A model generated the notes under the pieces. That model worked only from the letters and a program-made list of their open reading frames with translations. It did no database searches and was not told the DNA's origin. Source: SIG636 sp045537905 (GTDB taxonomy: Bacteria; Bacillota; Clostridia; Oscillospirales; CAG-382). From it: 18,350 bases of DNA. The stretch's first letter is position 1. Each line of letters starts with the position of its first letter. This document shows positions 1 through 5,045 of this stretch, in pieces. The position numbers and the translations under genes were made by a program. The stretch spans positions 1 through 18,350 of the forward strand of contig JAZSQJ010000040.1 in assembly GCA_045537905.1 (NCBI GenBank), read 5' to 3'.

Positions 1-178
1 GGCTGGACCGCAAAAATTTGATTTAATAATTATAAGAAGTAGTTTAGGGTAACACAAAAAGTGTCACCCTAAACTTTTTTGTATTATATAATTTTTGCTA
101 TGAACGAACCGTCGGCTCGCAGTACTCAGTACAGCTCTCGCCTAGGTTCGCCCATTCCAACCATTTTTTCCTATCCCC
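1..178. repeat. Structured repeat element A, copy 1 (cut at left edge)
   Basis: This is the first of five related units in the window. The left end is missing: the sequence begins at GGCTGGACCG, the motif that follows the GGGATGTAAAAAA start of copy 2. It holds an intrinsic-terminator-like hairpin (arms 41-55 and 61-75, one A/C mismatch, then six T) and a second hairpin (CGAACC at 105-110 with GGTTCG at 145-150). The second hairpin has inner GGC/GCC pairing and a conserved loop region GCAGTAC...GTACAGC. The unit ends with CCATTTTTTCCTATCCCC at about 161-178. It is called a repeat because copies 2-5 share the layout. Any function is inference. Confidence 0.8.
41..80 (+). terminator. Intrinsic terminator hairpin of element A copy 1
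   Basis: The arms 41-55 and 61-75 pair over 15 positions with one A/C mismatch, around an AAAAA loop. Six T (75-80) follow. It would end transcripts coming from a gene left of the window. Confidence 0.65.
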
Positions 179-368
179 GGGATGTAAAAAAGGCTGGACC
201 GTAAGAAAACAATAAATTGATTTTAAGCAGAAGTTAAGCGTGGCACTTTGTACCACGCTTAACTTTTTTATATTATATTTTTCTTGCTATGCACGAAAAC
301 CGCCCTTGCAGTACTAAGTACGACTGGCGGACGGTTTTCGCACATTCCACCCATTTTTTCCTATCCCC
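179..368. repeat. Structured repeat element A, copy 2
   Basis: This copy abuts copy 1 at CCCC/GGGATG, so the two are in tandem. The start (GGGATGTAAAAAAGGCTGG) and the end (CCATTTTTTCCTATCCCC) are imperfect inverted repeats of each other. Between them are a terminator-like hairpin (231-265) and a second hairpin (outer arms 294-305 and 329-340, one mismatch) with GCAGTACTAAGTAC at the tip. The terminator stem has a wholly different sequence from copy 1 although the flanks are alike. The right side of the tip differs from the other copies (GACTGGC instead of AGCTATC). Confidence 0.8.
231..269 (+). terminator. Intrinsic terminator hairpin of element A copy 2
   Basis: AAGTTAAGCGTGG (231-243) pairs perfectly with 253-265. 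The stem can extend past one C/A mismatch to a TTT loop. The run of six T covers 264-269. Confidence 0.65.
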
Positions 369-425
369 TAGCGGGTGCTGACCTAAGGTGCGGTTAAGAA
401 GTGATTAAGCAAAAACGGTTTAACC
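369..425. repeat. Linker following element A, shared with 3587-3659
   Basis: The motifs GGGTGCT, GGTGCGGTTAA and GTGATTAA occur here in the same order as after element A copy 4. In both places the linker ends in CCGTAGGG. This shows that the A array, the linker and a GTAGGG-type palindrome form a composite repeat found at two loci. No gene is visible. Confidence 0.55.
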
Positions 426-447
426 GTAGGGGCGACCATTGGTCGCC
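425..447. repeat. REP-like palindrome (GTAGGG-GGCGACC-ATT-GGTCGCC)
   Basis: GGCGACC (431-437) pairs perfectly with GGTCGCC (441-447) around ATT, preceded by CCGTAGG. The GTAGGG head matches the termini of element B (3660, 7804), so this looks like a solo relative of those ends. Short GTAGGG-headed palindromes are, from memory, common in Clostridia genomes. Confidence 0.6.
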
Positions 448-489
448 TGTTCCGTGACTGCACCAAATTCTGCAAATAAAAGCAAATAC

Positions 490-518
490 TTGCAAAATGG
501 GAAAGTGTTTGCTATAAT
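490..518 (+). promoter_or_regulatory. Sigma-A promoter upstream of the radical SAM gene
   Basis: The -35 TTGCAA (490-495) and -10 TATAAT (513-518) are separated by 17 bp. An extended -10 TGC lies at 510-512. The expected start of transcription is near 525, just before the hairpin at 529-555. Confidence 0.8.
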
Positions 519-528
519 TAATAATGGC

Positions 529-563
529 GTGGCAGAGGTTTTTCGCCTCTGCCGCATTTTTTT
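529..563 (+). terminator. Intrinsic terminator in the 5' leader of the radical SAM gene
   Basis: GGCAGAGG (531-538) pairs with CCTCTGCC (546-553), extended by T530-G554 and G529-C555. Seven T follow (557-563). It lies between the promoter at 490-518 and the start codon at 582, so transcripts would be cut at roughly 40 nt unless read-through occurs. This suggests attenuation or a very short RNA product. Confidence 0.7.
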
Positions 564-581
564 GATATACGAGGTGAGACT

Positions 582-2429
582 ATGCCTTTTTTACCTATAA
601 CTGCTGAAGAAGTAAAGGAGCTTGGATGGGGTGTGCCCGATTTTGTTCTTGTAACGGGGGACGCTTACGTGGACCACCCTTCCTTTGGCACCGCCATAAT
701 ATCCCGTGTGCTGGAGGCGGAGGGATACCGTGTGGCAATCCTGCCCCAGCCCGACTGGAAAAGCACTGCCGACTTTAAGCGTTTTGGCAAGCCGCGCCTG
801 GGCTTTCTTGTAAACAGCGGCAACATCGACAGTATGGTTGCCCATTACACTGCCGCAAAAAAACGCCGTGGGGATGACTATTACTCTCCCGGGGGCAAGG
901 CAGGCAGGCGACCGGACAGGGCGATTATCGTTTACTGCAACCGCATAAGGGAGGCCTATGGGGACGTGCCTATAGTTATAGGCGGTATTGAGGCGTCCAC
1001 ACGCCGTTTTGCCCATTACGATTACTGGACGGACAAGGTTCGCCGCAGCATCCTCATAGACAGCACGGCAGACCTGCTTGCTTACGGTATGGGCGAGAAC
1101 ATTATGCGCCGTATAGCCTTTCTGCTGGACAAGGGCGTGCCTGTTTCCAAGCTCTGCGATATAAGGGGTACGGTTTACAGATGCAAAAAGGGAAGTGTTC
1201 CCCATTACCCCTATGCGGAGACCTACGATTACAACACTCTTAAAACCGATAAAACCGCCTATGCAAAGGCGTTTAAGATACAGTATGACAATATGGACGC
1301 CCTGACGGGTAAGGCGATAACGGAGGAATATGACGACTGCATCATAGTGCAAAACCCGCCTATGCCTCCCCTTACCAGGGCAGAGCTGGACAAGGTATAC
1401 TCCCTGCCCTATATGCGTACCTACCACCCCGTTTACGAAAAGGAGGGCGGTGTACCTGCCATAGCCGAGGTTAAGTTCTCCATAACCCACAGCCGTGGCT
1501 GCTTCGGTAGCTGTAACTTCTGCGCCCTTACCTACGTGCAGGGTCGCTCCGTTTGCTCCCGTTCGGAGAAAAGCGTGCTGGAGGAGGCAGAGCTTATTGC
1601 CGCCATGCCCGACTTCAAGGGCTATATCCACGACGTTGGAGGCCCCACCGCCAACTTCCGTCACGCCGCCTGTGCCAGGCAAAAGACCGAGGGGGTTTGT
1701 ACGGCACGCCGTTGCCTGTTTCCCACCCCCTGCAAAAATCTTAACGCCGACCACAGCGAGTACGTGGCACTGCTGGAGAAGCTGGAGAAGATACCCCGTG
1801 TTAAGAAGGTGTTTATCCGTAGCGGTGTACGCTTTGACTACCTCCTTGCCGATAAAAACGAAAGGTTTTTCAAACGCCTTGTGGCAAACCACACCAGCGG
1901 CCAGCTTAAGGTTGCCCCGGAGCATTGCAGTGACAACGTGCTTAAATATATGGGTAAGCCTAAGTTTGAGGTATATAAGCGGTTTCAGAAACGCTTTTAC
2001 GAGCTGACAAAGTCTATGGGGAAGGAGCAGTACCTGGTGCCCTATCTTATGTCTTCCCACCCGGGCAGTACCGTGGACGACGCCATTGCCCTGGCGCTGT
2101 ACCTACGTGAAAACAAGCTCAACCCCGAGCAGGTGCAGGACTTTTATCCCACCCCCGGCACCGCCAGCACCTGTATGTTCTATACGGGACTTAACCCCTT
2201 TGATATGCAAAAGGTGTACGTTCCCCGCAGCTATGAGGAAAAGCGGCTTCAAAGGGCGCTGCTTCAGTCCCATAAGGCGGAAAACGCTCCTCTGGTAAGG
2301 AAAGCCCTGGAGATGGCAGGCCGTACCGACCTTATACCCGTACTGCTGCCCCACAGACCCGCCCCCAAAAAGTCCTTTAACAGGAACGGCGGCGGTAAAG
2401 CCACTCCGCAAAAAGGGCGCAGGCGATAG
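582..2429 (+). CDS. ygiQ: YgiQ-family radical SAM protein (UPF0313)
   Basis: The 615-residue protein has the N-terminal domain typical of the YgiQ family (start MPFLPITAEEVKELGWG, then the GDAYVDHPSFG motif near residues 26-36). A radical SAM core follows with the 4Fe-4S ligand motif Cys307-x3-Cys311-x2-Cys314 (RGCFGSCNFC). The Lys/Arg-rich tail ends in GRRR. The family is widespread, is expected to be a cytosolic iron-sulfur enzyme using S-adenosylmethionine, and has no firmly established substrate that I know of. Length is close to the usual 600-650 residues. The start is supported by GAGGTGAG at 571-578. It is transcribed from the promoter at 490-518, through a leader terminator. Its 3' end overlaps a small gene on the minus strand by 53 nt. 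The family call is confident; the function is unknown. Confidence 0.93.
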   Translation: MPFLPITAEEVKELGWGVPDFVLVTGDAYVDHPSFGTAIISRVLEAEGYRVAILPQPDWKSTADFKRFGKPRLGFLVNSGNIDSMVAHYTAAKKRRGDDYYSPGGKAGRRPDRAIIVYCNRIREAYGDVPIVIGGIEASTRRFAHYDYWTDKVRRSILIDSTADLLAYGMGENIMRRIAFLLDKGVPVSKLCDIRGTVYRCKKGSVPHYPYAETYDYNTLKTDKTAYAKAFKIQYDNMDALTGKAITEEYDDCIIVQNPPMPPLTRAELDKVYSLPYMRTYHPVYEKEGGVPAIAEVKFSITHSRGCFGSCNFCALTYVQGRSVCSRSEKSVLEEAELIAAMPDFKGYIHDVGGPTANFRHAACARQKTEGVCTARRCLFPTPCKNLNADHSEYVALLEKLEKIPRVKKVFIRSGVRFDYLLADKNERFFKRLVANHTSGQLKVAPEHCSDNVLKYMGKPKFEVYKRFQKRFYELTKSMGKEQYLVPYLMSSHPGSTVDDAIALALYLRENKLNPEQVQDFYPTPGTASTCMFYTGLNPFDMQKVYVPRSYEEKRLQRALLQSHKAENAPLVRKALEMAGRTDLIPVLLPHRPAPKKSFNRNGGGKATPQKGRRR

Positions 2430-2619
2430 CTACCACCAGGCAGGCGGCAAAGGTTTCTGCCGTAAGCAGAAGCAGCTCTTGTTTGTCGTAGTCACAAAAG
2501 CTGTAAACGCTGCCGCAAAGGAGCCCCACGGCGTATGTAATACAAACGGCGGCGGGGAAAAGAATGCCTGCGGCAAGGATGTGTCTGGCGAAAAGACAAA
2601 TGTTAAAATTTTGCTTCAT
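2377..2619 (-). CDS. Small two-helix membrane protein, unknown function
   Basis: The frame encodes 80 residues with two hydrophobic segments (about residues 13-38 and 49-72) and an Arg-rich end (WLYRRRSC), so the C-terminus is probably cytoplasmic. An AAAGGAAG Shine-Dalgarno site lies about 10 nt before the ATG. It converges on the radical SAM gene, and the last 53 nt overlap that gene's 3' end. No recognised domain is seen. Composition is that of a real membrane protein, but a chance frame cannot be excluded. It starts close to the nrdR promoter region and is read in the opposite direction to nrdR. Confidence 0.5.
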   Translation of the reverse strand: MKQNFNICLFARHILAAGILFPAAVCITYAVGLLCGSVYSFCDYDKQELLLLTAETFAACLVVAIACALFAEWLYRRRSC

Positions 2620-2634
2620 TTTTCAAATACTTCC

Positions 2635-2663
2635 TTTACAAAATATAAATAATGTGGTAATAT
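2635..2663 (+). promoter_or_regulatory. Putative sigma-A promoter of nrdR
   Basis: TTTACA (2635-2640) is followed after 17 bp by TAATAT (2658-2663). The predicted transcript start near 2670 falls just before an in-frame GTG at 2674. This argues that the ATG at 2713, which has its own ribosome binding site, is the true start. Confidence 0.5.
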
Positions 2664-2712
2664 TATAAAAAGGGTGTTACCCTTCAGCTTTGTGGAAAGA
2701 GGTGTAATAAGT

Positions 2713-3171
2713 ATGAAATGTCCTGTTTGTTTTCATCCCGAAAGTAAGGTTATAGACTCCCGTCCTACTTCGGAAGGTGCTTCCATCCGCCGCCGTAGAG
2801 AGTGCCTGCATTGCCAGCGCCGTTTTACGACCTACGAGATAATTGAAGACGTTCCTATGCTTGTTGTTAAGAAGGACAACTCCAGAGAAGCCTACGACAG
2901 AAATAAACTGCTTTCCAGTATAATCCACGCTTGTGACAAGCGTAAGGTTTCTAAAAACGAGATGGAGGCTATCGTCAACGATATAGAGCGTACCCTTCAA
3001 AACTCTTTGCAGAACGAGATACCTACCTCTTATATAGGTGAGCTGGTTATGCGTAAGCTTAAGGAGCTGGACGAGGTTGCCTACGTCCGTTTCGCTTCCG
3101 TTTACCGCCAGTTTAAGGATATCAGCGCCTTTGTGGATGAGCTGAATAAGATCATCGCCGAAAAGAAATAA
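2713..3171 (+). CDS. nrdR: Transcriptional repressor NrdR
   Basis: The 152-residue protein has an N-terminal zinc ribbon (Cys3, Cys6, Cys31, Cys34: MKCPVC...ECLHC) and a C-terminal ATP-cone (about residues 47-140). This is the exact layout and length of NrdR, which senses ATP/dATP and represses ribonucleotide reductase genes. The start at 2713 is chosen because MKCPVC is the family N-terminus and AGAGGTG lies about 8 nt upstream; the upstream in-frame GTG at 2674 would add 13 unrelated residues. Element A copy 3 begins 5 nt after the stop and supplies a terminator. No ribonucleotide reductase gene is in the window, so the target is not visible here. Confidence 0.95.
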   Translation: MKCPVCFHPESKVIDSRPTSEGASIRRRRECLHCQRRFTTYEIIEDVPMLVVKKDNSREAYDRNKLLSSIIHACDKRKVSKNEMEAIVNDIERTLQNSLQNEIPTSYIGELVMRKLKELDEVAYVRFASVYRQFKDISAFVDELNKIIAEKK

Positions 3172-3176
3172 CCTTT

Positions 3177-3361
3177 GGGGATGTAAAAAAAGTCCAGACC
3201 GCAAAAAATAACAATTTAATTGATTGTACACAAGCTCGTTTTTCGAGCTTGTGTTTTTTATTTAATTATAATTTTTTTGCTATGGACGAAAACCGCCCTT
3301 GCAGTACTTAGTACAGCTATCGGGCGGTTTTCGCCCATTCTGAACATTTTTTCCTATCCCC
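3177..3361. repeat. Structured repeat element A, copy 3
   Basis: The unit starts GGGGATGTAAAAAA and ends TTTTTTCCTATCCCC, which can pair as terminal inverted repeats. It contains the terminator hairpin 3228-3254 and a perfect 12-bp hairpin (CGAAAACCGCCC at 3287-3298 with 3322-3333). The tip of that hairpin reads TTGCAGTACTTAGTACAGCTATC. Within the tip, GC-A-GTAC/GTAC-A-GC forms an inner helix, leaving a TT/TATC internal loop. The next unit (copy 4) is nearly identical over most of its length, which points to a recent tandem duplication. Confidence 0.85.
3228..3259 (+). terminator. nrdR terminator within element A copy 3
   Basis: ACACAAGCTCG (3228-3238) pairs perfectly with CGAGCTTGTGT (3244-3254) around TTTTT. 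A T run follows (3254-3259). It is the first strong terminator after nrdR. Confidence 0.85.
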
Positions 3362-3363
3362 AA

Positions 3364-3586
3364 GGGGGATGTAAAAAAAGTCCGGACCGCAAAAAACAAC
3401 AATTTAATTGATTGTACACAAGCTCGTTTTTCGAGCTTGCGTTTTTTATTTAATTATAATTTTTTTGCTATGGACGAAAACCGCCCTTGCAGTACTCTCG
3501 GGGTCCCCATAAAAACGTGGTTTTTATGGGGTGGGCTTACAGCTATCGGACGGTTTTCGCCCATTCGGAACAATTTTTCCTATCCC
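3364..3586. repeat. Structured repeat element A, copy 4, with inserted hairpin module
   Basis: This unit is nearly identical to copy 3 apart from an inserted hairpin (CCCCATAAAAAC at 3505-3516, GTG, 3520-3531). The insert lies in the apical loop, flanked by CTCGGGG and GTGGGCTTACAGC. The terminator hairpin (3416-3442) repeats that of copy 3 with one mismatch. The outer stem of the second hairpin runs from 3475 to 3559. The same type of insertion, at the same point, occurs in copy 5. Confidence 0.85.
3416..3447 (+). terminator. Intrinsic terminator hairpin of element A copy 4
   Basis: ACACAAGCTCG (3416-3426) pairs with CGAGCTTGCGT (3432-3442) with one A/C mismatch around TTTTT. A T run follows. 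It is redundant with the copy 3 terminator. Confidence 0.65.
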
Positions 3587-3659
3587 TCGGCGTGGGTGCT
3601 AATCGGGGTGCGGTTAAAGAAAAGCACTGCTAATTGTGATTAAACGGGACGGTTATTCC
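3587..3659. repeat. Linker between element A copy 4 and element B
   Basis: This stretch shares GTGGGTGCT, GGTGCGGTTAA and GTGATTAA with 369-425. It carries an additional insert (AAAGCACTGCTAATT) and ends in CCGTAGGG, the start of element B. It links the two repeat types into one composite. Confidence 0.55.
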
Positions 3660-3838
3660 GTAGGGACCGGCGTCCTCGACGGTCCTAAACGTAACGGTTA
3701 AATACCACTCACCACGATTAACGGAAACGCTTTACGGAATGTTTTTATAACAAAATTTTATGATATGTATTTTTGTTTTGGGCTGTGTCTGCCCTTATAT
3801 GATATGTTTAGGACCGTCGAGAGACGGTTTGTCCCTAC
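3660..3838. mobile_element. MITE-like element B, copy 1
   Basis: The unit is about 179 bp, bounded by inverted repeats of about 31 bp: 3660-3690 against 3806-3838, both ending in GTAGGGAC/GTCCCTAC, with a few mismatches in the right arm. The interior resembles copy 2 (7804-7980), including GGTTAAATACCACTCA and ATAACAAAATTT. No transposase is present, so any mobility would be non-autonomous. Frames that open across it are not genes. Confidence 0.75.
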
Positions 3839-4127
3839 ACGGTGCTACCCCTCACGCCTCCATCAAAACCCCGATGTCGTGGCAACAAATATGTACGGCA
3901 CCGCAAATTACGGTGATGCGAGGCGGTTTGTCCTTACAATGTGCCCCCATAAAAACCGTAACGCTAAGCTGAAAAAACGCAGAAATACAAAAAAACAAAG
4001 AAAATTTTTTACCCAAAATTTTACTACATATTGACCTTTTTGCCTTAAAATACAAAAATAACCTCAATACCCTGTAAATTTTGTAAAGGGGCGTAAAAAT
4101 TAGTTTGAAAAAAAACGAAGAAAACTC
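3839..4127. other. Flank of element B and AT-rich DNA, no gene seen
   Basis: The first part (to about 3960) resembles the sequence around element B copy 2, for example GCACCGCAAATTACGGTGAT at 3898-3917 against 7767-7786. The rest is AT-rich, with runs of A and T. No coding frame with a ribosome binding site, no tRNA and no DnaA boxes were seen. Confidence 0.6.
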
Positions 4128-4157
4128 TTGACAAAAGGGCAGTTTTGTGGTTAAAAT
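4128..4157 (+). promoter_or_regulatory. Sigma-A promoter of rpmH operon
   Basis: TTGACA (4128-4133) is followed by TTAAAAT at 4151-4157, giving a spacing of 17 or 18 bp depending on the -10 register. It lies 68 nt upstream of the rpmH start codon. Confidence 0.8.
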
Positions 4158-4225
4158 ACATAATGCTGCTTTGAAAAAGGCAAAGGCTCGGGTTTTTAGT
4201 AAGAGTTTAAGGAGGTGCAGCGAGG

Positions 4226-4360
4226 ATGTTAAGAACATATCAGCCCAAAAAGCGTCACAGAAAGATGGAGCACGGCTTCAGAAAGAGAATGGCTACCGCT
4301 AATGGCAGAAAAGTGCTTAAGAGAAGAAGAGCAAAGGGCAGAATAAGACTCAGCTACTAA
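4226..4360 (+). CDS. rpmH: 50S ribosomal protein L34
   Basis: This 44-residue basic protein begins MLRTYQPKKRHRKMEHGFRK and ends RRAKGRIRLSY, the family's typical sequence and length. L34 is a structural protein of the large ribosomal subunit. The ATG has a strong Shine-Dalgarno site (GGAGGTG, 4211-4217) 8 nt upstream. rnpA follows after 43 nt, the standard bacterial arrangement. The dnaA gene that often lies upstream on the other strand is not here; nrdR and repeats take its place. Confidence 0.97.
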   Translation: MLRTYQPKKRHRKMEHGFRKRMATANGRKVLKRRRAKGRIRLSY

Positions 4361-4403
4361 TTTTTTGGTTAGTTAAATTTTTGATTAACGGCTTAATTTA
4401 CTG

Positions 4404-4754
4404 ATGGAAAAAACCAAAAAGTTTTCTGTTATTAAAGAAAATCATTTATTTTTAAGAGCGTATGGAAAAGGCAAGTCCTTTGTTTCCGACGGTCTGGCGG
4501 TGTACGTTCTCCGCGGCCGTGACAGGAAAAAGACTCTTGTCGGCTTCACCGTATCAAAAAACAGAGGGAATGCGGTATTGCGTAACAGCCTTCGTCGCAG
4601 GATGAGGGAAGCGTATCGCATTCTTTACCCGTTTGTAAAGGACGGGTACATTATCGTTATCGTCGCCAGACAGGCATGCAGTCAGTTTTCGTCTACCGAG
4701 CTTTGCGAGCAGATGCATGCTTTATTTCGCAAGGCGGCTCTGTTTAATAATTAG
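4404..4754 (+). CDS. rnpA: Ribonuclease P protein component
   Basis: The 116-residue protein is basic. It carries the RNR-box region (residues 51-69, with SKNRGNAVLRNSLRRRMRE) and the N-terminal KENHLFLRAYGKGKS stretch typical of RnpA. It binds the RNase P RNA and helps mature the 5' ends of tRNAs. The position between rpmH and yidD confirms the call. No good Shine-Dalgarno site precedes the ATG; the upstream sequence is CTTAATTTACTG. Expression may therefore be lower than, or coupled to, rpmH. Confidence 0.93.
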   Translation: MEKTKKFSVIKENHLFLRAYGKGKSFVSDGLAVYVLRGRDRKKTLVGFTVSKNRGNAVLRNSLRRRMREAYRILYPFVKDGYIIVIVARQACSQFSSTELCEQMHALFRKAALFNN

Positions 4755-4811
4755 CCGTATCCGCCCTTTTTCGCGTTGCGGTGTTTTGGTACGACTGTTT
4801 TTATTTATAAA

Positions 4812-5045
4812 ATGAAAAAAATATTTGTGTTTCTTATAAAGCTCTATCAAAAGCACGTCTCCGCCCATACCAGGCCCTGTTGCAGGTTCAGACCCACCTG
4901 TTCTCAATATGCAATTGAGGCTATTAACGAGTGGGGTGCTTTCAGGGGCTTTTTTTTGGCGTTGTACAGAATACTTAGGTGTAATCCCTTATGTAAAAGC
5001 GGGTATGACCCTGTTCCCCTTAAAAAAGAAAGGTCTAAGAAATGA
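4812..5045 (+). CDS. yidD: Membrane protein insertion efficiency factor YidD
   Basis: The 77-residue protein starts MKKIFVFLIKLYQKHVSAH, an amphipathic N-terminal segment. It contains the family motif CRFRPTCSQYAIEAINEWG and ends CNPLCKSGYDPVP, so the conserved cysteines are in place. YidD assists insertion of membrane proteins together with YidC. The ATG at 4812 is chosen over a TTG at 4776, because the family begins at this Met and 77 residues is the normal size. No clear Shine-Dalgarno site is seen. The stop overlaps the yidC start by 4 nt (ATGA), implying translational coupling. Confidence 0.95.
   Translation: MKKIFVFLIKLYQKHVSAHTRPCCRFRPTCSQYAIEAINEWGAFRGFFLALYRILRCNPLCKSGYDPVPLKKERSKK

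Noticed and set aside
2674..2712. Longer NrdR starting at GTG 2674
   Set aside because: The extra 13 residues do not belong to the family, and the GTG is almost at the predicted transcript start; ATG 2713 has a ribosome binding site.
3177..3586. CRISPR array
   Set aside because: The tandem units are about 185-220 bp and similar through most of their length, without short repeats separated by unique spacers.
3760..4034. Small open frames across element B copy 1
   Set aside because: They run over inverted repeats (peptides such as RTVERRFVPT), have no ribosome binding site and are not kept in copy 2.
3960..4225. Replication origin next to rpmH
   Set aside because: rpmH often neighbours dnaA and oriC, and the DNA is AT-rich, but no TTATCCACA-type DnaA boxes and no dnaA gene are visible.
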